From Falsiphaeobacter marinintestinus (lineage in GTDB: Bacteria; Pseudomonadota; Alphaproteobacteria; Rhodobacterales; Rhodobacteraceae): a stretch of 64,000 nucleotides of DNA. Positions 55,518 to 64,000 of the stretch are shown in pieces (position 1 is the stretch's first letter; each line of letters opens with the position of its first letter). The notes beneath the pieces are model-generated. The model saw only the letters and a program-made list of their open reading frames with translations. It had not been told where the DNA came from and searched no databases. Location of the stretch: contig NZ_VOGO01000009.1 of assembly GCF_007923355.1 (NCBI RefSeq), positions 62,001-126,000 on the forward strand. The letters are read 5' to 3'. Made by a program: the position numbers and the translations under genes.

Positions 55518-58500
55518 ATGAACATCGCGCGATCCTCGATCGAAAAGCCGCTGATCACGTGGCTTGTTATCCTTGGTGCGCTGTTTGGCGGGCTGTGGGG
55601 GTTTTCGTCGCTGGGGCGGCTTGAAGACCCGGCTTTTACCATCAAGCAGGCCGTTATTGTCACGCAGTACCCCGGAGCAACCGCCGAACAGGTGGCCACC
55701 GAAGTGTCCGAACCGCTGGAATCGGCCATCCAGAAGATGGGCGAGGTCGATGTGATCACGTCGATCAACCAGCCGGGACAATCGCTGATCACGGTCGAGA
55801 TGTTTTCGACCTTTGACGGGACCGAACTGCCCCCGATCTGGACCAAGCTGAGAAACCGGGTGTCTGACGCAGCCCGCGCGCTGCCTGAGGGGGTAGGCGT
55901 GCCCTATGTGAACGATTCCTTCGGGGATGTGTTCGGCATCTATTATGCGGTAACAGCCGAAGGGTATTCGGACGCCGAAAAACACCAGTTGGCGACTTTT
56001 CTGCGACGCGAGATCCTGACGGTTGACGGCGTCGCCGATGTCGAGGTCAAAGGTTTGCCGGACGAGGCGATTTTCGTTGAGCCGAACATGGCGATCACGG
56101 TCAATCAGAACGTCTCGCCTCAGGCCATCATCACCGCCTTGGCAAACGCAGACTCGGTGGTGGATGCGGGGTCGATACATAACGACGGCATTCGCACGCG
56201 AATACAGGCCCCTGACGGGTCTGGCAGTGTCGAAGAGATCGCATCGTTGATCATCGGGGCCAGTGGAGAGGTGATCAACCTGTTTGACGTCGCACAGGTC
56301 AGCCGGGATCGTCAGGATGATCCTGATCTTCTGGTACGTTTTGATGGTGTCGATGCCTTTACAGTCGGGGTGGCTGGGTTGTCGACCGAAAACATTGTCG
56401 AGGTTGGTGAACGTGTGGACGCACGGATTGCCGAGCTTGACGGCAAAATCCCCTACGGGGTCGAGCTGCATCCGATTTATCAGCAGCATGTGGTCGTCGA
56501 CGAAGCGTCCAGCGCTTTCCTTGTGAACCTTGCGATGTCGGTCATCATCGTGGTGGTGGTTCTGGCCCTGTTCATGGGCTGGCGCGCGGCCACGGTTGTT
56601 GGGGCGACGTTGTTGCTGACGGTCGTTGGAACGCTGTTTTTCATGGCGATGTTCTCGATCGAGATGGAGCGGATTTCGCTGGGCGCCCTGATCATCGCGA
56701 TGGGGATGCTGGTGGATAATGCCATCGTGGTGGCCGAAGGTATGCAGATTTCAATGCAGCGCGGTCGCGACAGCCGGACAGCGGCCGATGACGCTGCCAG
56801 CAAGACGCAGATTCCGCTTCTGGGGGCCACGATCATTGGCATCATGGCGTTTGCCGGGATCGGCCTGAGCCCCGATGCGACGGGCGAGTTCCTGTTTTCG
56901 CTGTTTGCGGTCATCGCGATTTCGCTGCTGTTGTCCTGGGTTCTGGCCCTGACGGTAACGCCGTTGCTGGGTCACTATCTGTTCAAACAGGGCAGTGGGG
57001 ATGACGGGGATGCGTATGGCGGCTGGATTTTCCGGACCTATGCCCGCGCGCTGGATCTGTCGATCCGGTTACGCTGGCTTGTTATGGGCGCGCTGGTCGC
57101 GATCACGGCGGTTTGCTTTGCCGGGTTCGGGTTGATGAAGCAGTCGTTCTTTCCCGACAGCAACACGCCGATGTTCTTTGTGCATTACAAGCTGCCACAG
57201 GGCACCGATATCCACACCACCTCGGATCACCTGCGCCAGATGGAAGATTGGCTGGCAGAGCGGGACGACGTGGTGTCAGTTTCAACATTTGTCGGACAGG
57301 GCGCATCGCGTTTCATGCTGACCTATGACTCGGAAAAGGCGAATCCCAGCTATGGCCATCTGATCATTCAGACCGAAAATCTGGACCAGATCCCGCCGCT
57401 TCAGGCGGGCCTTGCAGAGTTTGGGTTCGAGACCTTTCCTGAAGGAGAGTTGCGCACCAAGCGTCTGGTGTTTGGCCCCGGTGGCGGGGCCCCGATCCAG
57501 CTGCGGCTATCGGGTCAGGATCCGGACGTTCTGCGCCGCCTTTCCTCGGAAATGATTGCCGTGCTGGAGGCGTCATCGCAGAACCTTGTCGACCTGCGCA
57601 CAGACTGGCGCGAACAGGAGCTGGTTCTGAAGCCGATCTATGCCACCGAACGCGCTCAGACCGCAGGCGTCAGCCGCGATGACATCGCGCAGATGCTGCA
57701 ACTTGCAACGGATGGCATCACGAGCGGGGTCTATCGCGAAGATGACCGGCAGATCCCGATCATCACGCGGTTGCCGCGCGACAACCAGTTGGGGTTGGCC
57801 GATCAGGTGGTGTTTTCGTCCAGCACCGGCGCGGTATTGCCTATCGAGCAGATGATCGACGGGGTCGAATACGAAGTTCAGAACACGCTGGTTCATCGCC
57901 GCAACCGGGTGCCGACGCTGACCATCGAGGCTGACATCCCATCCGGGTTTACAGCGGCACAGGTGCAGGCCGAAATTCAGGCCGCAATCGAAGCCGTGGC
58001 ATTGCCCGTCGGATACGAAATGGAATGGGGCGGCGAATACGAAAGCTCGGGAGAGGCGCAGGCCGCCCTTGGCGCGCAGATCCCGGTATCGGTGCTGATC
58101 ATGGTGCTGATCTCGATCCTGTTGTTCAACGCGCTGCGCCAGCCGCTGATCATCTGGTTGCTGGTGCCGATGTCGGTAAACGGTGTGGTGATCGGGCTTT
58201 TGGCCACCGATACGCCATTTTCGTTCACGGCCCTGCTTGGGCTGTTGTCTCTGTCGGGGATGCTGATCAAGAACGGGATCGTGCTGGTCGAAGAGATCGA
58301 CCTTGTTCGGGCCGAAGGTGTGCCGTTTCGCGAGGCAATCATCACGGCGTCAACCTCGCGTTTGCGCCCGGTGATGCTGGCCGCGATCACCACGATCCTT
58401 GGGATGGCGCCGCTGCTGTGGGACGCGTTCTTTGTGTCGATGGCGATCACCATCATGGGCGGTCTGGCGTTTGCGTCGATCCTGACGCTGGTTGCGGCCC

Positions 58501-58565
58501 CGGTGCTGTATTTCCTGCTGTTCAAGAAGGACGCGGAGAAAGAGGCTTTAGCGGCGGTGGCCTGA
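55518..58565 (+). CDS. RND multidrug efflux permease (AcrB/HAE1 type)
   Basis: The 1,015-residue permease has twelve membrane helices and two large periplasmic loops. The N-terminus RSSIEKPLITWLVILGALFG, the loop YPGATAEQVATEVSEPLE, the helix 4 proton-relay region MGMLVDNAIVVAEGMQ with paired aspartate, and the C-terminal GMLIKNGIVLVEEIDL all fit. It exports toxic compounds driven by protons. No outer-membrane channel gene follows, so it probably uses TolC encoded elsewhere, possibly at 4.2 kb. ATG 55518 follows AAGGGG. Confidence 0.95.
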   Translation: MNIARSSIEKPLITWLVILGALFGGLWGFSSLGRLEDPAFTIKQAVIVTQYPGATAEQVATEVSEPLESAIQKMGEVDVITSINQPGQSLITVEMFSTFDGTELPPIWTKLRNRVSDAARALPEGVGVPYVNDSFGDVFGIYYAVTAEGYSDAEKHQLATFLRREILTVDGVADVEVKGLPDEAIFVEPNMAITVNQNVSPQAIITALANADSVVDAGSIHNDGIRTRIQAPDGSGSVEEIASLIIGASGEVINLFDVAQVSRDRQDDPDLLVRFDGVDAFTVGVAGLSTENIVEVGERVDARIAELDGKIPYGVELHPIYQQHVVVDEASSAFLVNLAMSVIIVVVVLALFMGWRAATVVGATLLLTVVGTLFFMAMFSIEMERISLGALIIAMGMLVDNAIVVAEGMQISMQRGRDSRTAADDAASKTQIPLLGATIIGIMAFAGIGLSPDATGEFLFSLFAVIAISLLLSWVLALTVTPLLGHYLFKQGSGDDGDAYGGWIFRTYARALDLSIRLRWLVMGALVAITAVCFAGFGLMKQSFFPDSNTPMFFVHYKLPQGTDIHTTSDHLRQMEDWLAERDDVVSVSTFVGQGASRFMLTYDSEKANPSYGHLIIQTENLDQIPPLQAGLAEFGFETFPEGELRTKRLVFGPGGGAPIQLRLSGQDPDVLRRLSSEMIAVLEASSQNLVDLRTDWREQELVLKPIYATERAQTAGVSRDDIAQMLQLATDGITSGVYREDDRQIPIITRLPRDNQLGLADQVVFSSSTGAVLPIEQMIDGVEYEVQNTLVHRRNRVPTLTIEADIPSGFTAAQVQAEIQAAIEAVALPVGYEMEWGGEYESSGEAQAALGAQIPVSVLIMVLISILLFNALRQPLIIWLLVPMSVNGVVIGLLATDTPFSFTALLGLLSLSGMLIKNGIVLVEEIDLVRAEGVPFREAIITASTSRLRPVMLAAITTILGMAPLLWDAFFVSMAITIMGGLAFASILTLVAAPVLYFLLFKKDAEKEALAAVA

Positions 58566-58827
58566 CCCACAAATGCGGCAAAAGGCCGGTGCCTGAACTA
58601 AGTGCCTACCGGATGTGTTGCCGGCAGGCGCGTCGTGGCGAACCCGTTCAATACGTCAGCAAAACCCGCTCGGAGGACATTGCAGACTTTGTGTTGAAGC
58701 GCAGCATTGATCACCAAGGACGCACAGGGAATTGGCGAAATTTTGCCGGGGAATTGGCAAGTCTCTTTTCATTCGCGAAAAGATCATCGACAAACCCTGA
58801 GGATTTTCGAACCGGTAGTGAAGCTTC

Positions 58828-59388
58828 TTGCAAAACAACTCCTGCAGAACGAATACAATTTGGCTGCGCCTGTCCGGCACCGCCCGAACAGCCGTTGCGT
58901 TGGGGCTTTTCAGTCTTGTCTCTGCCTGCGCCCAAAGCCCGGACTATGGGAATCTGGACCCGGAACGTCAGTCAATGGCGCTGCGCGAAGTCGCGCAAAA
59001 GCAGGCCCGGGGGCATAGGGTGTGGTGCGTGCCTTACGCACGAAACCTCAGCGGCATTGAAATTCGCGGCAACGCTGAAAGCTGGTGGGGCAATGCGCAC
59101 AATATCTATAATCGGGGCGCTGAACCGACTGTCGGTGCGGTGATGTCGTTTCGGTCGACCAGCGGAATGCCACTGGGCCATGTGGCGGTTGTGGCCGATA
59201 TTGTTGACGATCGGGAAATCGTCGTGAACCACGCCAACTGGAACCGTAACGAGGTTTCGTTGAGAATGGGCGTCAAGGACGTGTCCAAACACAACGACTG
59301 GACGCTGGTCCGGGTCGAAAGCCAGCCCGGCCAGTATGGTAATTTCTATCCAGTGAACGGGTTCATTTACCCGAATGATGACGGATAG
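58828..59388 (+). CDS. CHAP-domain lipoprotein (putative cell-wall amidase)
   Basis: The 186-residue protein has a lipobox (GLFSLVSAC) near residue 34, so it should be membrane-anchored. The following CHAP domain keeps the catalytic cysteine in VWCVPYARNLSG and histidine in MPLGHVAVVADI, with WWGNAHNIYNRG between. CHAP enzymes cleave peptidoglycan peptides. No ATG is available; TTG 58828 is the assumed start and is uncertain. A hairpin lies downstream. Confidence 0.75.
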   Translation: MQNNSCRTNTIWLRLSGTARTAVALGLFSLVSACAQSPDYGNLDPERQSMALREVAQKQARGHRVWCVPYARNLSGIEIRGNAESWWGNAHNIYNRGAEPTVGAVMSFRSTSGMPLGHVAVVADIVDDREIVVNHANWNRNEVSLRMGVKDVSKHNDWTLVRVESQPGQYGNFYPVNGFIYPNDDG

Positions 59389-59535
59389 CCCGACCTAGAT
59401 TCAGATCGTATCTGCAGCGAACCAGCGTAATGTGCCGCAGGCGATTATCGCCACGGTCGCAAAACGCACACCGGCCTTCAGAGCAGGTAAACTGAACGGC
59501 AGCATCGTCCCGCTTGGCGAGTATTCTCAGTGATG

Positions 59536-59563
59536 ACACCCCCGCAAGTATTTGCGAGGGTGT
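59536..59563. terminator. Hairpin between the CHAP gene and the nucleotidase gene
   Basis: Arms 59536-59547 and 59552-59563 pair over 12 bases with one mismatch and a GTAT loop, followed by ATTTGCTTT. It can serve the two convergent genes. Confidence 0.6.
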
Positions 59564-59640
59564 ATTTGCTTTGATAGCCCGGCTGCCCGCGCCGGTCCTA
59601 ATTCGTTCAACGAACCGACATCGAGGCAGGCTAACCTATC

Positions 59641-61608
59641 TTACAGCGAAATCCGGAACCGGGCGAAGCCGTCCGGGCCGTCGCCTGCATCCTCGATCAC
59701 CACGCCTTTGACGTCCGACAGATAGTCGCGCGCCTTAGGGCCGGTATCGAACAGAACTGTCGCGCCATCTGCCTTGGCGAAGTGCCAGTTCGCATCCGCC
59801 GACGGGTTGATGGTGCCTTGTTCAACGATATAACGCACGATCACGTCGCGGTTTGTGTCCGGTGCCTCGAACACGGTTGTGCCATCTGTGCCGGGGAATT
59901 TGCCGCCGCCGCCTGCGCGATAGTTGTTGGTGGCGATGATGAACTCGGCCGCCGGATCAACTGGCTGTCCATCGAACATCAGGTTGACGATGCGATTTGC
60001 ATCGGCGTTGATCAGGCCGCCTTTGGGGTCAAATTTCGACGGTTGCGTAAGGTCGATCTGATAGGTCACGCCATCAATCACGTCGAAATTATAGCTTGGG
60101 AAGGAGGGGTTCAGAAGAACCTGATCGGGTTTGCCAGCTTCGATCTGGTTGAACATCCCGGCCGAGCGTTCGAGCCAGTCTTTGACCTGCGCCCCGGTGA
60201 CGCGCACGGCCCGCGCGGTGTTGGGATAGAGGTACAGGTCGGCCACATTCTTGATCGCCACGTCACCCGCAGGCACATCGGTGTAATACTCGGGTCCGCC
60301 GCGACCACCCGCCTTGAACGGAGCCGCCGCTGACAGGATTGGCAGACCTTCGTGTTCAGAGCCTTTCAGCATCTGTTCAATGTACCATTTCTGGGCAATC
60401 GACACGATCTGTACCGATGGATCATCTGCCACCAGCGCAAAATAGCTGTGCAGCGGAGCCGAGGTTTTGCCGACCGCGCGGCGCACATAGGCCAGCGTTT
60501 CTTCGTGGATGGTGCGGACCGAATCGAGCACGCTTTCATCATCCTCCACCAACGCCGTGATCGAGCGGTCTTCGTTGCGTTTGGAGATCGGACGGGCCTC
60601 GGACGCTGTGGTGACCACGCGCCATTTGTTGCCGTCACGTTCCAGCATCAGGTCGATCACACCCAGATGCGAGCCCCAATAGCCGCCCATCACGGCAGGT
60701 TTGCCGTGGATGGTGCCTGCATCCACATCAAGACCGGCCCGATCCGCATAGGTCGCAGAGGGGAACACAAGGTGGCTGTGGCCAGTCATCAGCGCGTCAA
60801 CGCCATCAACGGCGGCCAACGGGACGCTTGCGTTTTCCATGCCATCTGCGTGATCCGCTGACCCGATACCGGAATGCGACAGGGCGATGATGATGTCGGC
60901 ACCTTCTTCGCGCATCTGGGGCACATAGGCTTGTGCGGTTTCGACGATATCACGGGCTGTCACGCTGCCTTCCAAATGGCGGCGGTCCCAGTTCATCACC
61001 TGTGGTGGGGTAAATCCGATGATACCAACCTTGATCGGGTGGGTATCACCTGCGCCGTCGGTCAGCTCGCGGTCGAGGATGACATAGGGCTTGAACAGGG
61101 TGACATCGCGGGTCGGGTCGCTGCCTTGTTCCTTGGCAAGGTTGGCCAGAACCACCGGGAAGTCAGCTCCGGCCGCCGCCTTATCCAGAAAGGACAGGCC
61201 ATAGTTGAATTCGTGATTGCCGACCGTGGCGGCGTCAAAGCCTACCGTGTTCATGGCGGCGACAACCGGATGCAGGTCGCCTTCTTTCAGGCCTTTTTCA
61301 TAGGCAATATAGTCGCCCATCGGGTTGCCCTGCAGGAAGTCGCCATTGTCGAGCAGCATCGAATTTGTCGCCTCGGCGCGGATATCGCCGATGATGCTGG
61401 CAGTGCGAGACAGGCCCAGCGTGTCGCGCGGCTTGTCAGCGTAGTAATCATAGGGAAACACATGCACGTGCAGGTCCGTGGTTTCCATGATGCGAAGGTG
61501 CGCCTGATTGGCAGCCGCCCGGGCCGAATAGGGATGCAGCGCGATAAATGCGCCAGCAGCAGAGGTGCCCAGAAACGCGCGGCGGGACATCGAAACGGAT
61601 TTGGTCAT
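59641..61608 (-). CDS. cpdB: 2',3'-cyclic-nucleotide 2'-phosphodiesterase/3'-nucleotidase
   Basis: The 655-residue periplasmic enzyme has a Tat signal (MSRRAFLGTSAAGAFIALHP) and then the metallophosphatase motifs TTDLHVHVFPYDY, NGDFLQGNPMGDY, GNHEFNYGLSF, ALSHSGIGS and TGHSHLVFPS. The C-terminal 5'-nucleotidase substrate domain follows (RAGGGGKFPG region). It salvages phosphate and nucleosides from extracellular RNA products. Length is normal. Confidence 0.93.
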   Translation of the reverse strand: MTKSVSMSRRAFLGTSAAGAFIALHPYSARAAANQAHLRIMETTDLHVHVFPYDYYADKPRDTLGLSRTASIIGDIRAEATNSMLLDNGDFLQGNPMGDYIAYEKGLKEGDLHPVVAAMNTVGFDAATVGNHEFNYGLSFLDKAAAGADFPVVLANLAKEQGSDPTRDVTLFKPYVILDRELTDGAGDTHPIKVGIIGFTPPQVMNWDRRHLEGSVTARDIVETAQAYVPQMREEGADIIIALSHSGIGSADHADGMENASVPLAAVDGVDALMTGHSHLVFPSATYADRAGLDVDAGTIHGKPAVMGGYWGSHLGVIDLMLERDGNKWRVVTTASEARPISKRNEDRSITALVEDDESVLDSVRTIHEETLAYVRRAVGKTSAPLHSYFALVADDPSVQIVSIAQKWYIEQMLKGSEHEGLPILSAAAPFKAGGRGGPEYYTDVPAGDVAIKNVADLYLYPNTARAVRVTGAQVKDWLERSAGMFNQIEAGKPDQVLLNPSFPSYNFDVIDGVTYQIDLTQPSKFDPKGGLINADANRIVNLMFDGQPVDPAAEFIIATNNYRAGGGGKFPGTDGTTVFEAPDTNRDVIVRYIVEQGTINPSADANWHFAKADGATVLFDTGPKARDYLSDVKGVVIEDAGDGPDGFARFRISL

Positions 61609-61727
61609 CGATAACTCCAGTTTGAGGTACCGGCCCTTTACAGGAGCCAGGTGACAGGACGGCGACGGAGTGCAGTGACTGCGTTTTTGATCGTCGATCC
61701 GATCTGGCCTGAAGTTCCTCGGCCTGT

Positions 61728-62855
61728 TTAGATGCGCAGCCGGTTTGGCGAGACCTGATCTGCAGTCACCCCTTCGTCCCGCACATCCTGCGGCAAATCC
61801 TGCCGCATTGCCAGTGCCGCGGCGCTGCGCGCCATGGCCGGGGCGGTTTGAATGCCGTATCCACCCTGACCGGCCAGCCAGAAAAACCCTTCGGCGTTTG
61901 CGTCATAGCCCACCGCTGGCAGCTTGTCGGGGAAGAAGCTGCGCAACCCGGCCCATTTGTGGTCGATCCGGCGCACCTGAAGGTTGATGGCTTTTTCGAT
62001 CCGATCCACGCAGATCGCGATATCCAGTTCCTCGGGTTGTGCATCGCAGGGCGGCGATAGGGTTTCGTCGGCGGGTGAGATCAGCAGGTTGCCTGCGTCG
62101 GGTTTCATGTAAAACCCTTCCTCGGCATCGACCACCAGTGGCCAGTCATCGACGTTCACGCCCGCCGGTGGTGCAATTAGGGCTGCGGTTCTGCGCAAGG
62201 GCCGCAGGCCCAGTGGTGAAACGCCGGCCAGTTCCGCAATCTGATCGGCCCATGCCCCGGCGGCGTTGATCACAGTTGCGGCTTTCACCTGGCCTTGGCG
62301 GGAGTCGACGGCCCAGGTGCCGTTTTCCCGGCTCAGCCCTGTGACGTCGGCCTGCAGGATGGTTTGTCCGCCATTGGCGCGGAACTGGCGCAGGAAATAC
62401 TGATGGGTGCCGTGGACATCGATGTCATAAGCGTCGGCTTCGTAAAGTCCGCCGATGGCGTAGTCGTCGCGGATCAGGGGAACCTGCGCTTTTAGGTCGT
62501 CAAAGGATGCGGGAACCACGGCATCGCCAAGGTCGCGGTGCATCGTGGCCAAGGCGTCCCTCTGATCTGCGCGTGCGATCAACAGAACTCCACGTGGCTG
62601 CAACAGGTCCTGTGGCATGTCGGGGTCTGCCCCCCCCGAATAAAACCCGAAAGACGCCCGGGTCATGGCCCGCATCACAGCAGGCCCGTAAGCCCGGGTA
62701 TACAGCGCCGCTGACCGGCCTGTCGTGTGATAGCCGGGTTGGCTTTCGCGTTCGATCAAGGCAACGCGGGCTGAATTGGACAATTCAGCCGCCACCGACG
62801 CGCCGGCAATCCCTGCGCCAATCACAATGAAATCAAAAGCTGCCGTCTGTGACAT
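61728..62855 (-). CDS. DAO-type FAD-dependent oxidoreductase
   Basis: The 375-residue flavoprotein has the Rossmann FAD-binding motif VIGAGIAGASVAAELS at the N-terminus, the second FAD region TVINAAGAWADQIAELAG, and the C-terminal FFWLAGQGGYGIQTAPAMAR. It belongs to the D-amino-acid/glycine oxidase family; substrate is unknown. ATG 62855 gives the family N-terminus. It is divergent from the small exported protein gene. Confidence 0.9.
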   Translation of the reverse strand: MSQTAAFDFIVIGAGIAGASVAAELSNSARVALIERESQPGYHTTGRSAALYTRAYGPAVMRAMTRASFGFYSGGADPDMPQDLLQPRGVLLIARADQRDALATMHRDLGDAVVPASFDDLKAQVPLIRDDYAIGGLYEADAYDIDVHGTHQYFLRQFRANGGQTILQADVTGLSRENGTWAVDSRQGQVKAATVINAAGAWADQIAELAGVSPLGLRPLRRTAALIAPPAGVNVDDWPLVVDAEEGFYMKPDAGNLLISPADETLSPPCDAQPEELDIAICVDRIEKAINLQVRRIDHKWAGLRSFFPDKLPAVGYDANAEGFFWLAGQGGYGIQTAPAMARSAAALAMRQDLPQDVRDEGVTADQVSPNRLRI

Positions 62856-63033
62856 GGTGGGTTCCCATCGAAGCCGTTTGGCGCATGGTGGCCGAATTTG
62901 CATGGCTCTGAAAGGGCTGTTTCGTCGCGCACGGGCGCGGCAGGTCGCTGCCCAGAATGATCTGACGACATCGCCCGTGCGTATCGTTGGTAATCAACCC
63001 TTTAAGGGTAGGTCCAACACTGGAGATCCAAAC

Positions 63034-63540
63034 ATGTTTCGTCGTACATTTTTTATCGCAACAGCGGCCACTTTTATCGCTTCAGCCTCTTATGCAGACC
63101 TTCATATCCGGTTCATGGAAGGCGCGCCGAAAGACCGCTTTGTCGTGACGAACACCGGGGCCTGCGCGATTGAAGCTGCTCAGATCACTATCGATTTGAC
63201 AGGGTCTGAGGCGGGTCTGATTTTTGATGTCACGGCGGCGGGGTCAGGTGTCGAGGTTTTCCAGCCCTTTGAGATCGTTGCAGGTGGCGATTACATCGTG
63301 CGTCAACCCAGCGTGGTGGATGGCGATCAAATGGTTGCCCTGCAGGTGAGCGATTTTGGCCAGGACAAATCGGTTGCCTTCACGATTGATGTCGATGACA
63401 CCGCCGGAGCGCGCGAAATCACGGTGTCCAACGCGGAACTGCGCGGAGCCTCTGTGTCTGTGATGTTGGGGGGGAAGCAGTTTTCGACCAGTTTCACCCA
63501 AGGCTCGGAACTGACGCTGAATACCGGCGCATGTCTGTAA
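63034..63540 (+). CDS. Small exported beta-rich protein (aggregation-factor-core-like)
   Basis: The 168-residue protein has a signal peptide (residues 1-21, ending SASYA) and then alternating strands: IRFMEGAPKDRFVVTNTGAC, GLIFDVTAAGSGVEVFQPFE and VAFTIDVDDTAGAREITVSN. It resembles small Rhodobacteraceae proteins annotated as aggregation factor core; no function is established. ATG 63034 is chosen because GGAG lies eight bases upstream and it begins the signal peptide. A strong terminator follows. Confidence 0.65.
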   Translation: MFRRTFFIATAATFIASASYADLHIRFMEGAPKDRFVVTNTGACAIEAAQITIDLTGSEAGLIFDVTAAGSGVEVFQPFEIVAGGDYIVRQPSVVDGDQMVALQVSDFGQDKSVAFTIDVDDTAGAREITVSNAELRGASVSVMLGGKQFSTSFTQGSELTLNTGACL

Positions 63541-63589
63541 CAGATGGTCGTACTGTGTTCGCGCGTGGTATGACTGGATCATCGAAGTC

Positions 63590-63621
63590 GGGCCGGATCG
63601 TTTAACTCAACGATCCGGCCC
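63590..63621. terminator. Strong bidirectional hairpin terminator
   Basis: Perfect 13-bp arms at 63590-63602 and 63609-63621 enclose the loop TAACTC between two convergent genes. Confidence 0.75.
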
Positions 63622-63638
63622 CGTTGTTCAGGTGTGCT

Positions 63639-64000
63639 TCAGAACCTCGGGACAGCCCGATCTGTCTGACGGTCCCGCACGCGTCCATGCCCGCGTTTCA
63701 TTTCGTGGGCATGGCCAAATGTGTCCGCGACTTTGCGCTCTTCAGCTTTTGCAAGTTTCTGCATCCACGGCACCGATCCGTCGCCCTTCGTATCATCCAG
63801 CATCGCTTCGACAATCTTTCGGGTGGCGCGGGCCGTGGAAAAGCTGGTGCCACGCGGTGCCAATGTTGAGCCGCCTTGCGTCCCGGCTGCCAGCAACCCG
63901 GAATTGGCGGCCCCGTCATCGCCCGGGAAACAGGCTGTGATCACCATGTCCTTTTTCGGACCGCGCGATTTGGGATAAGCCGTCGCAGAAAAGCCCAGAG
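63639..64000 (-). CDS. Subtilase-like (S8) protein, C-terminal part, continues beyond window
   Basis: The minus-strand frame is open to the window edge. It reads AYPKSRGPKKDMVITAC, GLLAAGTQGGSTLAPRGTSF, and STARATRKIVEAML, then a charged tail ending RAVPRF. The GTSFSTARA block resembles the catalytic serine region of subtilases (GTSxAxP). The N-terminal Asp and His motifs lie outside the window, so catalytic competence cannot be judged. An ATG at 63947 is internal, not the likely start. Confidence 0.5.
   Translation of the reverse strand, partial: LGFSATAYPKSRGPKKDMVITACFPGDDGAANSGLLAAGTQGGSTLAPRGTSFSTARATRKIVEAMLDDTKGDGSVPWMQKLAKAEERKVADTFGHAHEMKRGHGRVRDRQTDRAVPRF

Noticed and set aside
62902-63034. 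Earlier ATG at 62902 for the small exported protein
   Set aside because: It would bury the signal peptide behind 44 charged residues; ATG 63034 has a better ribosome site.
1-64000. CRISPR arrays, rRNA genes, riboswitches
   Set aside because: No regularly spaced repeats of CRISPR type, no rRNA sequence and no convincing riboswitch fold was seen by eye.

Overview
The window looks like chromosomal DNA of a GC-rich alphaproteobacterium, most likely a marine Rhodobacteraceae (Roseobacter group). The reasons are the order pcm / tolC / PopZ-like, a DUF6280-type gene beside efp, a divergent metF/metR pair with a TTG-started metR, the small PRC-barrel, DUF1269 and HdeD-type stress genes, and the dense packing of housekeeping genes. 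Calls rest on reading the translated sequence and motifs; no database search was possible.

Layout. 0-2 kb: end of one gene, a PRC-barrel remnant, a DUF1269 protein and an HdeD/DUF308 membrane protein. 2-3.3 kb: a graveyard of mobile DNA (two tyrosine-recombinase fragments and an internally deleted IS3-family element) next to tRNA-Cys. 3.4-9.4 kb: pcm-like methyltransferase, TolC, a PopZ-like acidic polar-organiser candidate, cobQ, a DUF6280-like gene and efp. 9.6-24 kb: orphan Phd-type antitoxin, a membrane protein, an ABC membrane-domain-only protein paired with a periplasmic adaptor, ygfZ, a GT2 glycosyltransferase, an MsbA-like exporter, agmatinase plus class V aminotransferase, a HisC-type aminotransferase, enoyl-CoA hydratase and valS. 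24-35 kb: dienelactone hydrolase, a lone molybdenum hydroxylase large subunit, a DUF2235 hydrolase, thioesterase, metF/metR, an MDR reductase, inositol monophosphatase, GFA protein, rhomboid protease, a TPR protein, an RTX fragment and tRNA-Leu(UAA).

35.3-53.6 kb is the accessory core. After tRNA-Leu comes a decayed IS3 copy, then four co-directional genes: two paralogous proteins of about 240-290 residues, a 1,207-residue protein and a 3,973-residue giant. The giant carries LysM-like blocks, long beta-rich stretches and a possible GT-B-like N-terminus. None has a convincing Sec signal except possibly the first, and none matches a family I can name with confidence. This is the best candidate in the window for an undescribed multi-protein system.

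53.6-64 kb: a MarR-regulated RND pump (adaptor plus permease, no outer-membrane gene), a CHAP-domain lipoprotein, a Tat-exported 2',3'-cyclic nucleotidase/3'-nucleotidase, a FAD-dependent amine/amino-acid oxidase, a small exported beta-rich protein and the 3' part of a subtilase-like gene that runs off the window.
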